A stretch of DNA of 64,000 bases from JBEIHX01 sp040381075 (GCA_040381075.1 JBEIHX010000011.1:1-64000), one strand, 5' to 3'; positions 9,787 to 19,266 are shown, numbered from the stretch's first letter. Program-made: numbers and translations. Notes: generated by a model not told the origin, from the letters alone.

Positions 9787-10593
9787 ATGCCAGGAGATCT
9801 CACACAGACGACTCTTGATCTCCTCACGGGCGGGCGGGGGCGCGACAGGATGCGCGTCGTTGGCCTGTGTGCAGCCCAGGGGGCGGGAAAATCCACCCTT
9901 GCCGCCGCCGCTGCAGCGCGCGACCCTGACCTCCTCGTCCTGTCGCTTGACGACTTTTATCTGACCCGCGCCGAGCGCGGCGCACTCGCCGATGCAGTCC
10001 ATCCGCTTTTCACAACGCGAGGACCGCCTGGCACCCACGACCTCAACTTTCTCCACAACGTCCTGGCCGGACTGGCGCGGGGCGCCAGCACACGTCTGCC
10101 CCGCTTTGACAAACGCAGCGATGACCGATTGCCCGAAAGCACCTGGCCGGTTGTAGACGCGACGCCGCGCGCCATCCTCCTCGAAGGCTGGTGCGTGGGC
10201 GCGACCGCACAGCCCCAAACCGCCCTCGCGCGCCCAATCAACACCCTCGAAGCCACGCACGACCCGCTCGGCGTCTGGCGTAGCAGCGTCAACACCGCCC
10301 TGGCGCACAGCTACGCCGCCCTGTGGGATCGCCTCGACGATCTCTTCCATCTCAGCGCACCCGACTTCACCGTGGTGGCGGACTGGCGACTGCAACAGGA
10401 GGGCGCAATGCTGGGTCTGCCGTGCGAGGCGCTTGGCCCCGCAGCGCGCGCCGACATCCTGCGGTTCGTCGCCCATTTCGAACGGATCACCCGTCACATG
10501 CTGAACGGCGGCCTGAGGGCCCGCCTTGAGGTGCGCCTTGACCACCAGCGCCGCCCGATCAGCGCGCCAACCCGCCGACCCGCCGGCGGCTGA
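9787..10593 (+). CDS. Glycerate kinase (D-glycerate 3-kinase type)
   Basis: 268 residues from the ATG at 9787; upstream in-frame starts (9634, or a GTG near 9738) are possible, but the extra residues do not look like the family. A Walker A-type loop CAAQGAGKST sits at about residues 26-35, SLDDFYLTRAE follows, then GPPGTHDLNFL and EGWCVGA, all characteristic of the plant-type/YggC glycerate kinase family (P-loop fold). It would phosphorylate D-glycerate to 3-phosphoglycerate. The next gene starts 125 bases downstream on the same strand. A gph gene, another enzyme of glycolate/glycerate salvage, lies elsewhere in the window. Confidence 0.8.
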   Translation: MPGDLTQTTLDLLTGGRGRDRMRVVGLCAAQGAGKSTLAAAAAARDPDLLVLSLDDFYLTRAERGALADAVHPLFTTRGPPGTHDLNFLHNVLAGLARGASTRLPRFDKRSDDRLPESTWPVVDATPRAILLEGWCVGATAQPQTALARPINTLEATHDPLGVWRSSVNTALAHSYAALWDRLDDLFHLSAPDFTVVADWRLQQEGAMLGLPCEALGPAARADILRFVAHFERITRHMLNGGLRARLEVRLDHQRRPISAPTRRPAGG

Positions 10594-10717
10594 GAAGGAC
10601 GCAACGCCCACAGGCCACCCCCGGATCGGCGCCCGTGCACGAGGCGCCCGCACCCTCACCGCCCGCAAACGCACGGCAAGGCTCGACTTTTCCTGCAAAG
10701 CCGCGACATTGAGCATA

Positions 10718-11695
10718 ATGGCCGTCTACACCGAAATCTCCGACGAAGCGCTTGAGCGGTTCCTCGCCGACTACGCCATCGGGGCTCCTCTCGCCTTCAA
10801 AGGCATCGCCGAAGGCGTGGAAAACTCAAACTACTTCCTGACGACCGACCAGGGACGCTACATCCTCACCATCTATGAGCGCCGGGTGGCGGAAGGCGAC
10901 CTGCCGTTCTTTCTTCGCCTCATGGATCACCTCGCAGCCAAGGGGTTTCCCTGCCCGACCCCCGTCCATGCCCGCGACGGCGCCGCGCTGCGCCGCCTCG
11001 CCAGCAAACCCGCAGCAATCGTCACCTTTGTCGACGGCATGAGCCTCACCCGTCCCCGTCCAGACCAGTGCCATGACCTTGGACGCACCCTCGCCCGTCT
11101 GCATGGCGCAGGCCGCGACTTCCCGATGCAGCGCGAGAACGCCCTTGGACCGCAGGCATGGCGCGCCCTGTGGCCCGGTCTGCGCACAAAGGCGGACATC
11201 CTCTCACCCGGCCTCGCCGATGAAATCGACGCAGCCATCGAGGCGGCGGCGGACTGGCCCAAGGATCTTCCCACAGGCGTCATCCACGCCGACCTCTTCC
11301 CGGATAACGTCTTCTTTCTCGACGGCCGGGTGACAGCTTGCATCGACTTCTATTTCGCGTGCACGGATCTTCTGGCCTATGATCTTGCAGTGTGTCTGAA
11401 CGCCTGGTGTTTCGAGCAGGACGGCTCCTACAACCTTACCAAGGGTCAGTCTCTGATCGCCGGATATGACGGCGTGCGTCCGATAACCCCGGGCGAACGC
11501 GCCGCGCTCCCGCTGCTGGCGCGCGGGGCGGCCTTGCGCTTCTTCCTCACGCGGCTGGCCGACTGGGGACCGGTAGAACCCGGTGCGCTCGTGCGCCCAA
11601 AAGACCCCATGGAATACGCAAAAAAACTCGCCTTCCATGCTCGCTCTTGCGGGCCAGCAGATTATGGCTGCGCCGCCGCGCCAGAAAACCGCTGA
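10718..11695 (+). CDS. thrB: Homoserine kinase (APH-fold type)
   Basis: 325 residues from the ATG at 10718; the longer open frame (from 10526) overlaps the glycerate kinase gene and encodes an arginine/alanine-rich stretch. Phosphorylates homoserine in threonine biosynthesis. It belongs to the aminoglycoside-phosphotransferase-like ThrB family, not the GHMP family: FKGIAEGVENSNYFL near the N-terminus, the catalytic segment VIHADLFPDNVFF, and the metal-binding CIDFYFACTD. Length matches the family. The 3' end overlaps the convergent amidase gene by 34 bases. Confidence 0.92.
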   Translation: MAVYTEISDEALERFLADYAIGAPLAFKGIAEGVENSNYFLTTDQGRYILTIYERRVAEGDLPFFLRLMDHLAAKGFPCPTPVHARDGAALRRLASKPAAIVTFVDGMSLTRPRPDQCHDLGRTLARLHGAGRDFPMQRENALGPQAWRALWPGLRTKADILSPGLADEIDAAIEAAADWPKDLPTGVIHADLFPDNVFFLDGRVTACIDFYFACTDLLAYDLAVCLNAWCFEQDGSYNLTKGQSLIAGYDGVRPITPGERAALPLLARGAALRFFLTRLADWGPVEPGALVRPKDPMEYAKKLAFHARSCGPADYGCAAAPENR

Positions 11696-13026
11696 GCCAG
11701 GTGAAGCGCCAGACGATCGGCAAACCACGGCGCCATGATCTGCAGAGAAACAGGCAGATCCTCACGCCCGCGCCCCATCGGCACGGCGACTGCAGGCACG
11801 CCGGCGAAATTGGCGAACGCGGTGAAATCCGCCTGATTTGCCGGAGCAGGCGTCTCGTGGGAAAACGCCGCCTGCGGCGCGGTGGGCAAGACCAGGGCGT
11901 CACACGAGTCAAACGCAAACCTCGCCGTCCGTCGGGTGTGCGCCACCATGTCATACGCCGCGGCAAGACGCACCGCCGGCGCATCGCGACCATAGGCGAG
12001 CAGACGCGCAAACTGCGGTGAGAACCCCTCTGGATGCGCGTCCAGCGCGCCTGCCAGGATATGAGCGCCTTCGGCTTCACTGATCAAAAGACCCTGCCGG
12101 CGGCCGGTAGCGAACAGGTAGTCCTGAAGCCGAATATCGACGAAGCGCACGCCCAGCCGACGCCAGACGTCAAGCGCCGCCTCGAACGCCGTGTGCACGC
12201 CCGGCTCAACCTCGACCTGATCCTCATAGCGCACCCGCCCCAGCGTCAGTCCAGCCAGATCAACCGGGCGCTGCGCGGCCGGTCGGCGGTCCACGGCGTA
12301 TGGATCAAGCGGATCGGGCGCCGCAATGACATCGAAAACTGCAGCTACGTCCTCGATGCGGCGCGCCATGGGACCGATGTGGTCAAGCGTGAACGAAAGA
12401 TTGCGCAGGCCCCTCTGCGATACGACGCCATAAGTGGGTTTGAGACCGCAGACCCCGCAATAGGCGGCTGGAATGCGCACGGACCCCATTGTGTCCGTGC
12501 CAAGCGCGCCTGCAGCAAAACCAGCAGCTAACGCCGCCCCCGAGCCTCCAGACGAACCTCCAGGCGTGTAGCCCTGTTTCAGCGGGTTATAGCATTTGCC
12601 GTAGAGAGGACCATCGTTGACTGCCCCGAGCGCACCCTCATGTAATGATGTGAGACCAATGATCACCGCCCCGGCGCGACGCAGGCGCGCGGTCGCCGCC
12701 GCATCAACCTCGGCCGTCTCACCGCGCAGCGCAGCGACGCCCGCCGTCCAGGCGCGGCCCTTGACCGCAATGTTGGCCTTGACCGCAATCGGCGCGCCGT
12801 CGAGCAGACCCTTCGGCCGTCCGGAGCGCCAGCGTGCAGCCGATGCGGCCGCAGCCTGCTCCCCGGCAGGATCAAGATCAACCATCGCCCGGATGGCGCC
12901 GTCCAGCCGATCGATGCGATCACGCATGGCCTGAAATACTTCCAGGGGCGTCACCGCACGCCGGCGGTAGAAATCGGCAAGCCCCAGGACGCCCGCCTCA
13001 ATGATCGGATTGTGGCCTCCCAGCAT
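11662..13026 (-). CDS. Amidase signature family hydrolase
   Basis: 454 residues. The amidase signature is intact: catalytic lysine in GAPIAVKANIAVKG, and a glycine/serine-rich GGSSGGSGAALAAG with the cis-serine and nucleophile serine, followed by GTDTMGSVRIPAAYCG. It hydrolyses an amide, but the substrate cannot be read from the sequence; it lacks features of GatA. Last gene of a leftward operon that begins at 17211; its start is 9 bases after the stop of the CoA ligase-like gene. The context suggests release of a carboxylic acid that feeds CoA activation. The 3' end overlaps thrB by 34 bases. Confidence 0.88.
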   Translation of the reverse strand: MLGGHNPIIEAGVLGLADFYRRRAVTPLEVFQAMRDRIDRLDGAIRAMVDLDPAGEQAAAASAARWRSGRPKGLLDGAPIAVKANIAVKGRAWTAGVAALRGETAEVDAAATARLRRAGAVIIGLTSLHEGALGAVNDGPLYGKCYNPLKQGYTPGGSSGGSGAALAAGFAAGALGTDTMGSVRIPAAYCGVCGLKPTYGVVSQRGLRNLSFTLDHIGPMARRIEDVAAVFDVIAAPDPLDPYAVDRRPAAQRPVDLAGLTLGRVRYEDQVEVEPGVHTAFEAALDVWRRLGVRFVDIRLQDYLFATGRRQGLLISEAEGAHILAGALDAHPEGFSPQFARLLAYGRDAPAVRLAAAYDMVAHTRRTARFAFDSCDALVLPTAPQAAFSHETPAPANQADFTAFANFAGVPAVAVPMGRGREDLPVSLQIMAPWFADRLALHLAQRFSGAAAQP

Positions 13027-13035
13027 CGTGCGCCC

Positions 13036-14445
13036 CTAACCGTTGAACCGCTCATCAATCAAGCGGATGGGTTTCTGGCGCAGGTCGATCTGCGTGAGCG
13101 CCGCCGTCGCGCCCTTGTCAACCAGCTCCACATCAACATCGATGCCAATCTTGCGGCGCAGCAGATCCTTGAACGCAACGCTCAGCGCGGTGCGCTGGCC
13201 AACCGGCGCCGTCGTCTCCGCCACTACGGTGAGCGCATCCCGGCCCTGCGCATCACGGCGCACACGACAGATGAATTCGCCGGCGAATTCGGCGATGTCC
13301 TCCATCATCGGCCCAACAGCCTGGGGAAATACATTGATCCCGCGGAGTTTCACCATGTTGTCGGACCGCCCGAGGAACCCCTCGATGCGGCGAAGTCCCA
13401 CGCCGATCGATGAAGGCGACAGTATCTCGCGCGTCACGTCATGGGTGTTAAAGCGAATGATGGGATAGATATCGTCCTTGAACAGGCAGGTGCACACCAT
13501 GTCGCCCATCTGGCCGGGCGCGACAGGAAGGCCTGTGTCGATGTCGCAGATTTCAAGATATTGTGCATCCTCCTGCACATACATCCCGTCTCGGTCCGGG
13601 CCCTCCCCAGCGATGATCCCGGTGTCGCCTACGCCATACCAGTCATAACACTGAGCCCCGCCCCAGGACCGCGAAATGGCCTCCTGATCCTCGCGTCCCA
13701 TATGCCCACTGATCATCCGTATCTGAATGTCACGCCCAGGCTCGACGCCATGTTCGCGCGCCACCTCGGCAAGCTTCTTGATGTAGTCGGCAAAGCCGAC
13801 GATGACGGTGGCGCCGAAGTCGCGCATCAGCTCGACCTGGGCGAGAGAGCGGGTCTCAACGCCCGTACCAGCCGACATGAAGATCGCGCTCGTCCAGTGC
13901 GTCACCGCCTCCCGGACATAGTGGCCGCCGTTGATCATTCCATGGCCGTATACGGAGTGGACCACATCATCCGAGCGCAGTCCCTGGAAGCGATACATGC
14001 GCGCCAGCATCAGGTTCTGCACCTCACGCGATTTTGCGCCAAACAACAGAACCTGGGGCCGGCCGGTCGTACCGGAGGTGGTGTGAAAGATCACCGGCGG
14101 ACGCTCGCCCGGCGCGTAGCTCGCAAACCCCGCGAAATCGCCGAACGGGGGATGCGCGCCGATCGAGGCCATCAGGTCCTGTTTGTCGAACGTGGGAAGC
14201 CTGGTGATGTCGCCAAGCCCGGTGATGTCGCCTGGCTCAATGCCATGCGCCCCCCACAGCCGACGATAAAAGTCGACCTGCCAGGCCCGCGCGAGGCAGT
14301 TTCGAAACAATGCGTCCTGGCGCGCATAGATCTCGTCCCGGCTTGTGCCGGTGGCGAACGCCGTCCACGCCTCGCCGATCGGATGGTCCTTCTGCAACCG
14401 GGCGAAGTCCACGGAGTTGAAATAGGTGCGATGTCCGTCCGCCAT
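13036..14445 (-). CDS. PaaK-like phenylacetate-CoA ligase family protein (adenylate-forming)
   Basis: 469 residues; ATG at 14445 preceded by GAGGA. The AMP-binding P-loop is HTTSGTTGRPQ, a second adenylation motif is YDWYGVGDTG, and the C-terminal domain has FLGRSDNMVKLRGINVFP. These match the phenylacetate-CoA ligase (PaaK) family, which activates aryl or alkyl acids to CoA thioesters with ATP. No paa ring-epoxidation genes are nearby, so phenylacetate is not implied. Third gene of the MmgE/PrpD-MmgE/PrpD-ligase-amidase operon; it starts 7 bases after the preceding stop. Confidence 0.85.
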   Translation of the reverse strand: MADGHRTYFNSVDFARLQKDHPIGEAWTAFATGTSRDEIYARQDALFRNCLARAWQVDFYRRLWGAHGIEPGDITGLGDITRLPTFDKQDLMASIGAHPPFGDFAGFASYAPGERPPVIFHTTSGTTGRPQVLLFGAKSREVQNLMLARMYRFQGLRSDDVVHSVYGHGMINGGHYVREAVTHWTSAIFMSAGTGVETRSLAQVELMRDFGATVIVGFADYIKKLAEVAREHGVEPGRDIQIRMISGHMGREDQEAISRSWGGAQCYDWYGVGDTGIIAGEGPDRDGMYVQEDAQYLEICDIDTGLPVAPGQMGDMVCTCLFKDDIYPIIRFNTHDVTREILSPSSIGVGLRRIEGFLGRSDNMVKLRGINVFPQAVGPMMEDIAEFAGEFICRVRRDAQGRDALTVVAETTAPVGQRTALSVAFKDLLRRKIGIDVDVELVDKGATAALTQIDLRQKPIRLIDERFNG

Positions 14446-14452
14446 GGCGTCC

Positions 14453-15856
14453 TCATGAGCCGTCCAACCGGGCCTTCTGGTCCACTGTCGCGGCGATGGT
14501 CAAACGGGCGAGAACGCCGGCGTCGCTCACGTCCTCCAGCCTGTCAACCTGCTCGATCAAGGCCGCGGCGCGGGCCTCATCGCGCCCGCCGCGGCCGTAG
14601 GCAAGCGCGTCAGCGAATTTCGCCAGATGCGTTTCGCGAGACAGCGGCGCGCGCGGTGAGCCGGGCAACGCGTCGATGCGCACAGCGACCACGCGTCCAT
14701 CCTGCAGGACCGCCTCAGCCGTCTGCGGCGTAAAGGCCGCCGGATCAGCCGACCCGTCATCCTCCACGCAGATGCGCCGCGCGAGCGCGCCGACGCCCTC
14801 GTCCTGCAATGCCTGCGGGGTGAAGTCTTCAAGGCCAACCCCGCCCGAGGCGAGCGCGCGCGCTCCGACATACGCGAAGCACAGCCGCGCATAATTTGGC
14901 GTCATGTCGGCTGTCCACGGACGCCCGACCAGCCGCCGGATCAGCGGCGGCGCGCGCAGACGGATGGCCGCGACCGCCTCGGCGCGCACGCCCATACGCG
15001 CCAGCTCGCCCATCGCTGCAATCCCGCCCTGGGCGGCGCGGCCGGTCGGGAACGGCTTGTGGGACACTTCCATGATCCGCCATGTCACACCGAGAGCAGC
15101 CGCCACCGGCGCGAGATCGAAGCGCTCCTCAAACAAGGGCAAATACCCGAATGGGCCCTCCAGGGCGTCCGATGGCCCCGGCATCCCGAACTCGGCAAGA
15201 TCGCAGGCGTGCATCGCGGCCCGGCTCGCATTGGCGATCTGCACGGGCAAGGCGGGCTTGCCCTCGACATGCGCCTGCATGGTCCCGCTGGCGAAGGCGA
15301 GCGCATAGCCCAGGGCGTCGCGCGCTGCGCCGAGCCGCAGGCCGCGCAGGCGCGCCACGCCCAGCGTCGCACCAAACACGCCCGCTGTTGCTGGACGAAA
15401 GAACCGGATCGGGCTCGACACCGCAACGCCAAGGCCGGCGGCGACGTCCACCGCCCCAACCAGCGCAGCGATGAAATCAGCGCCGCTGACCGGCCCGGCG
15501 CGCTCGCACTCAGCCAGAAGCGCCGCCTGAATGGTCGCCAGCGGGTGCACAACCGCCGGCTCATGCACGCAGTCATACTCCTGACAATGAATTTGGAAGG
15601 CGTTGACGAACGCAGCCCCGCCCGCGGGCAACCGCGCGCCCCCGCCCCACACATGCGCCCCGCCTGTCGCGCCGGCCTCGCCCCACCGCCGCGCTGCGCT
15701 CAGCACCGCCTGCGTCAATGGCGCACGCGCGCCTGCAACGCCGACGCCCAGGGTGTCCAAAATGAAAGTCTTGGCGGCGGCTGCCGCAGGAGCGGGCAGA
15801 TCGGCATAGGCAAGGCCCATGACGTGGCGGACGAGGGCATCGGTCGCGTCGCTCAC
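14453..15856 (-). CDS. MmgE/PrpD family protein (second of a tandem pair)
   Basis: 467 residues from a GTG start at 15856 that overlaps the upstream MmgE/PrpD stop by 4 bases. AKTFILDTLGVGVAGARAPL near the N-terminus, HCQEYDCVHEPAVVHP and SHKPFPTGRAAQGGI identify the family, which includes 2-methylcitrate dehydratase PrpD and cis-aconitate decarboxylases. The histidine/lysine-rich active-site positions look preserved. It is a diverged paralogue of its neighbour (15853-17211), not a recent duplicate. Likely a lyase or dehydratase on a small polycarboxylate; substrate unknown. Confidence 0.85.
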   Translation of the reverse strand: MSDATDALVRHVMGLAYADLPAPAAAAAKTFILDTLGVGVAGARAPLTQAVLSAARRWGEAGATGGAHVWGGGARLPAGGAAFVNAFQIHCQEYDCVHEPAVVHPLATIQAALLAECERAGPVSGADFIAALVGAVDVAAGLGVAVSSPIRFFRPATAGVFGATLGVARLRGLRLGAARDALGYALAFASGTMQAHVEGKPALPVQIANASRAAMHACDLAEFGMPGPSDALEGPFGYLPLFEERFDLAPVAAALGVTWRIMEVSHKPFPTGRAAQGGIAAMGELARMGVRAEAVAAIRLRAPPLIRRLVGRPWTADMTPNYARLCFAYVGARALASGGVGLEDFTPQALQDEGVGALARRICVEDDGSADPAAFTPQTAEAVLQDGRVVAVRIDALPGSPRAPLSRETHLAKFADALAYGRGGRDEARAAALIEQVDRLEDVSDAGVLARLTIAATVDQKARLDGS

Positions 15857-17211
15857 CCGAGAGCCTCGCTGAAGGCGCGAAGGTCCGCCGCCCCGTCAAG
15901 TGCGCGCGTCGCCTGCAGGATCAGCGCGCCGTCCCGCGGCGCGCGCCCTCCCGCCTGCATCAGCATCGCAAGCTTGGCTTCCAGGCGCAGATCGCCGGAA
16001 AATGTGCCCGGATCGCCGCTGGCGCAGGCCACGTCGCGCCGAACCAGGCGCCCGTCGGCGAGCGTCGCGCGCACGCCCGATCCATAAGCGAGCGGATAAC
16101 GGGCGCCATAATCCGGCGACGCCATGACCGCCACGCGCGCGCGCAGCGCCGCAGTCGCCGGATCGGCGATGGCGGCCGGCTCAAAGTCGTCCAGCTCCAA
16201 CGCGCCGCGCCGGACCATCACGGCGACGGCGTGCTGAAATGAGAACTTGGCCTCCAACGATGTGCGCGGATCCGGCTTGTCGCAGAACGTCACAGCCGCC
16301 GGGTAGGTCTCCACCACAAACCCACGCGCGCAGGCCAGATCAGGGCCGATCTCGGCGCGCAAAGCCTGCGCTGCATCAATCGCCGCATGCACATGCCGGC
16401 ACGCCGGCCAGAACTTGAAACTGACCGCGTGGATGGCCCAGGGGGCGTCAACGTCGGCATCAACCGCATCCGGCGTCGCGTCAGGACACAGCGCCTGGAA
16501 GAAACCCTGCTCTCCCTCAAGGATGGCAAGCGGTCCGCATACGCCGCGCTGCGCCAGATCCGCGCTCTCCAATCCATCGCGCGCCGCACGCGCGGCGTGG
16601 ATCTGCTTTGCGAGAGACTGCGGCTCATGGCGGGTGCGCCACAGCCCGCCCGCTGTGGTGCCGGCCAACCCAAGCGCCGATGCAGTCGCCGACGCCTCAA
16701 GGCCGAGCACGGAAGCGACCGCCGCCGCCGCGCCAAACGGTCCGCATGTCGCCGTATTGTGGAAGAAGCGGTAGTGACCAGGCCCAACCGCACGCCCAAT
16801 GCGGATGACCGCCTCATAGCCCCGCACGATTGCATCCAGAAGCGCGCGCCCGGTCGCGTTCGCGCCCTGCCCGGCCGCCAGCGCAGCCGGGATGACGGTC
16901 GTACCAGGATGCAGCACGGCGCGGTTGTCGACGTCGTCCATCTCCAGAATGTTGCCAAGGCCGCCATGGGCGAAGGCGGCGCCGGCCGGATCGGCGCGCC
17001 CGCCGCCGATCAGACAGCACGGACCTGCGTCCTGCGCCCCGCGCGCCAGCAGGATGCGCCCCACCGGGCTCGCTGCCCCGGCGATCGCACAGCCCGCCCA
17101 ATCGGCAAGCGCCCCAGCCGCCCGCGCGCGATCAGCCGCCGCAACCGGACGCGCGAGGATCGCGGCGAGCCTTTGGGTTTTGGTCTCTTGCGCGCCGATT
17201 TGTCCGGACAT
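15853..17211 (-). CDS. MmgE/PrpD family protein (first gene of operon)
   Basis: 452 residues from the ATG at 17211. DWAGCAIAGAASP, NILEMDDVDNRAVLHPGTT and FKFWPACRHVHAAIDA place it in the MmgE/PrpD family (PrpD-like dehydratases and cis-aconitate decarboxylases). First gene of a leftward operon running to the amidase. The palindrome with core TGTCCGGACA (17201-17210) overlaps its start codon, so a repressor there would block both this operon and the divergent CoA-transferase operon. Exact reaction unknown; PrpD-like proteins also occur in itaconate-type clusters. Confidence 0.85.
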   Translation of the reverse strand: MSGQIGAQETKTQRLAAILARPVAAADRARAAGALADWAGCAIAGAASPVGRILLARGAQDAGPCCLIGGGRADPAGAAFAHGGLGNILEMDDVDNRAVLHPGTTVIPAALAAGQGANATGRALLDAIVRGYEAVIRIGRAVGPGHYRFFHNTATCGPFGAAAAVASVLGLEASATASALGLAGTTAGGLWRTRHEPQSLAKQIHAARAARDGLESADLAQRGVCGPLAILEGEQGFFQALCPDATPDAVDADVDAPWAIHAVSFKFWPACRHVHAAIDAAQALRAEIGPDLACARGFVVETYPAAVTFCDKPDPRTSLEAKFSFQHAVAVMVRRGALELDDFEPAAIADPATAALRARVAVMASPDYGARYPLAYGSGVRATLADGRLVRRDVACASGDPGTFSGDLRLEAKLAMLMQAGGRAPRDGALILQATRALDGAADLRAFSEALG

Positions 17212-17213
17212 AT
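17198..17213. promoter_or_regulatory. Candidate GntR/HutC-type operator, copy 1
   Basis: ATTTGTCCGGACATAT has a perfect 10-bp core TGTCCGGACA (17201-17210) and a near-palindromic flank. It resembles HutC-subfamily GntR sites (TTGTnnnnACAA-like). It covers the start codon of the leftward MmgE/PrpD gene. It also overlaps a possible rightward -35 (TTGTCC, 17200-17205), with a possible -10 TATCAC at 17222-17227 (16-bp spacer), for the CoA-transferase/GntR operon. The regulator at 18541-19266 is the obvious candidate. A perfect version occurs at 49159-49174. Confidence 0.6.
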
Positions 17214-17278
17214 TGGGCTTGTATCACAGGGTCGGGGCCGCGCAACCGGCGCGCCCGGACCGCTCATTCCGGAGCTCC

Positions 17279-18544
17279 ATGACCCGTACCGTCACCGCCG
17301 CCGACGCGCTCGCGCTCATGCGAAACCGCCTTGGACGGGGGGCTTGCGTCTATGTGGCGGGGTGCGCCGGAGAGCCGGCGCTCTTCGCACAGGTCCTGCG
17401 CGGGGATCCCGAACTGGCGGCTGGCCTGGTGTTCTTCGGTGTCTGGATTCCCGGCGTAAACAGAACCGACTGGGCGGGCTTTCATCCCGACGCCCGCGCG
17501 CAGACCATCTTCCTCAGTCCCGATCTGCGCCCGCGCCACACCGCCGGGCAAATCGACTTCCTGCCGCTCTGTTATACCCAGGCCGAGCCATGGATCGCGC
17601 GGCGCTGCGGGCACGCTGCCATCATCCAGGTCGCCCCGCCCGACGCCGCCGGACGCTGTTCGCTCGGCATATCGGCGGATTTTTCCGGGGCCGCGTTCGC
17701 CGGCGCGAGCCTGCGCATCGCCCACCTCAATCCCGCCATGCCGGCGCCGCGCCATGCCCCGAGCCTCGCCCTGGCCGATTTCGATGTCGTCGTCGAGGCC
17801 GCGCATCCGCTCATCGAAACACCGCCGGCAACGCTTGACCCGGCCTTCGCGGCAATCGCCCAAAACATCCTTTCACAGATCGATGACGGCGACACCCTGC
17901 AATTCGGACTGGGCAAGGTGCAGCTTGCAATCCTCTCTGCACTGAAGGGTGAACGGCAGGTGCGGATCCACTCCGGCATGGTGTCGGACCCGATCCTGGA
18001 TCTGCTCGACACCGGGGCGATTCCCAACGAACCTGGCGCCGTGGTGACCGGCGTCGCGGTCGGCTCGCGCGTGCTCTATGACCGCCTTGCAGACGATGAC
18101 CGGGTGCGGTTCGCCCCCGTAAGTCACACCCATGCAATCGCAACGCTCGCAGCCATCCCGCGCCTGGCCGCAATCAACTCCGTTATGGAGGTCGATCTCC
18201 TGGGCCAGGCCAATGCGGAGTTCCTGGACGGGCGACAGATTTCCGGAACCGGCGGCCTTGTGGATTTTCTGCGCGGCGCGCAGCTATCGCCTGGTGGCAA
18301 GCCGATCATCGCCCTTGCTGCGAGCGCACAGGGCGGCAAGACCAGCCGCATCACGCCGCGCCTGTCGGCGCCAGCCGTGTCCATCGCGCGCGCCGACGTT
18401 GGAATTGTTGTCACCGAATACGGCGTAGCGGACCTGCGCGGGCGCTCCCACAGCGAGCGCGCCCGCAGCCTCATCTCCATTGCAGCGCCGCAGCATCGCG
18501 AAGACCTCGCGCGCGCCTGGCGCGACATGGAAGCCCAGCTGTGA
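17279..18544 (+). CDS. Acetyl-CoA hydrolase/transferase family CoA transferase
   Basis: 421 residues from the ATG at 17279; longer readings run antisense through the divergent gene. Belongs to the family of 4-hydroxybutyrate, butyryl and acetyl CoA transferases: HSGMVSDPILDLLDTG, INSVMEVDLLGQANAE with the expected catalytic glutamate, and GGLVDFLRGA. It would move CoA from a donor such as acetyl- or succinyl-CoA to a carboxylic acid. Yersinia RipA, an itaconate CoA-transferase, belongs to this broad family (established knowledge), but specificity cannot be read here. Cotranscribed with the GntR gene (4-base overlap) and divergent from the MmgE/PrpD operon. Confidence 0.82.
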   Translation: MTRTVTAADALALMRNRLGRGACVYVAGCAGEPALFAQVLRGDPELAAGLVFFGVWIPGVNRTDWAGFHPDARAQTIFLSPDLRPRHTAGQIDFLPLCYTQAEPWIARRCGHAAIIQVAPPDAAGRCSLGISADFSGAAFAGASLRIAHLNPAMPAPRHAPSLALADFDVVVEAAHPLIETPPATLDPAFAAIAQNILSQIDDGDTLQFGLGKVQLAILSALKGERQVRIHSGMVSDPILDLLDTGAIPNEPGAVVTGVAVGSRVLYDRLADDDRVRFAPVSHTHAIATLAAIPRLAAINSVMEVDLLGQANAEFLDGRQISGTGGLVDFLRGAQLSPGGKPIIALAASAQGGKTSRITPRLSAPAVSIARADVGIVVTEYGVADLRGRSHSERARSLISIAAPQHREDLARAWRDMEAQL

Positions 18545-19266
18545 GCAGCCCTGGCCAGCCGCTCTACCGAAAGCTTGCCGATCATCTCCGCACCGAGATC
18601 CGAACCGGCCGGTTCGGCATTGGCGCGCCGCTGCCCACCGAACTGGAGCTTTGCCGCGCCCATGATGTGTCGCGCCATACCGTCAGGGATGCTTTGCGGG
18701 TGCTGCGCGAGGAAGGCCTGATCGCCCGCCGCCGCGGCGCAGGCACGACGGTCGCCGCCAGCGTCCCGCCGACAGCCTTTGTGCAGCCGCTCGGCGGACT
18801 TGACGAGCTTCTGCACTATGCCCGCGACGCCCGCTTCGAACTGCAGCGCGCTGACCAGCGCATCGTCGATGGGGAACTCGCAAAAGTTCTTCGCCAACCC
18901 GCAGGCTCGCTTTGGATCACTCTCGAAGGCGTGCGGCGCAGCCACACACGCGCGCTCGCCGCCACCACAATCTACCTTCACCCCGACTTCCAGGACCTCG
19001 CCAGCGAACTGCGCGCCTGGACTGGCGCCGCCACCCAGCTGATCGCCCTGCGTACGGGGGTCACTGCCACGCGCATAGAACAGGAGATCTCCGCCGTCGC
19101 GCTCGCGAGGGCAGACGCCCGCGCCCTGGACGCCAGGCACGGCGAGCCAGCCCTGCGCACGCTGCGACGCTATTTCGACGCCGCAGGTCGATTGCTCCTC
19201 GCCTCGGACAACCGACACCCGGGCGACCGCTTTATCTACGCCATGGACTATCGGCGCGAAGGGTGA
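18541..19266 (+). CDS. GntR family transcriptional regulator with UTRA domain (HutC subfamily)
   Basis: 241 residues from a GTG at 18541 overlapping the CoA-transferase stop by 4 bases. N-terminal winged helix (about residues 6-75: LYRKLADHLRTEIRTGRFG, then LPTELELCRAHDVSRHTVRD, then LREEGLIARRRGAGT). The rest is a UTRA ligand-binding domain (LWITLEGVRRSHTRALAATT, ending DRFIYAMDYRREG). HutC-type regulators are usually ligand-released repressors. Linked to the CoA transferase, it probably binds a metabolite of that pathway and acts at the dyad at 17198-17213, and perhaps the identical-core dyad at 49159-49174. Confidence 0.88.
   Translation: MSSPGQPLYRKLADHLRTEIRTGRFGIGAPLPTELELCRAHDVSRHTVRDALRVLREEGLIARRRGAGTTVAASVPPTAFVQPLGGLDELLHYARDARFELQRADQRIVDGELAKVLRQPAGSLWITLEGVRRSHTRALAATTIYLHPDFQDLASELRAWTGAATQLIALRTGVTATRIEQEISAVALARADARALDARHGEPALRTLRRYFDAAGRLLLASDNRHPGDRFIYAMDYRREG

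Noticed and set aside
13036..14445. Phenylacetate degradation pathway
   Set aside because: Only the ligase family matches; no paaABCDE, paaG, paaZ or paaK-linked genes are present.
13441..17838. Plus-strand frames of 430-480 codons opposite the CoA-ligase and MmgE/PrpD genes
   Set aside because: They are antisense to clear enzymes and have no recognisable domains.
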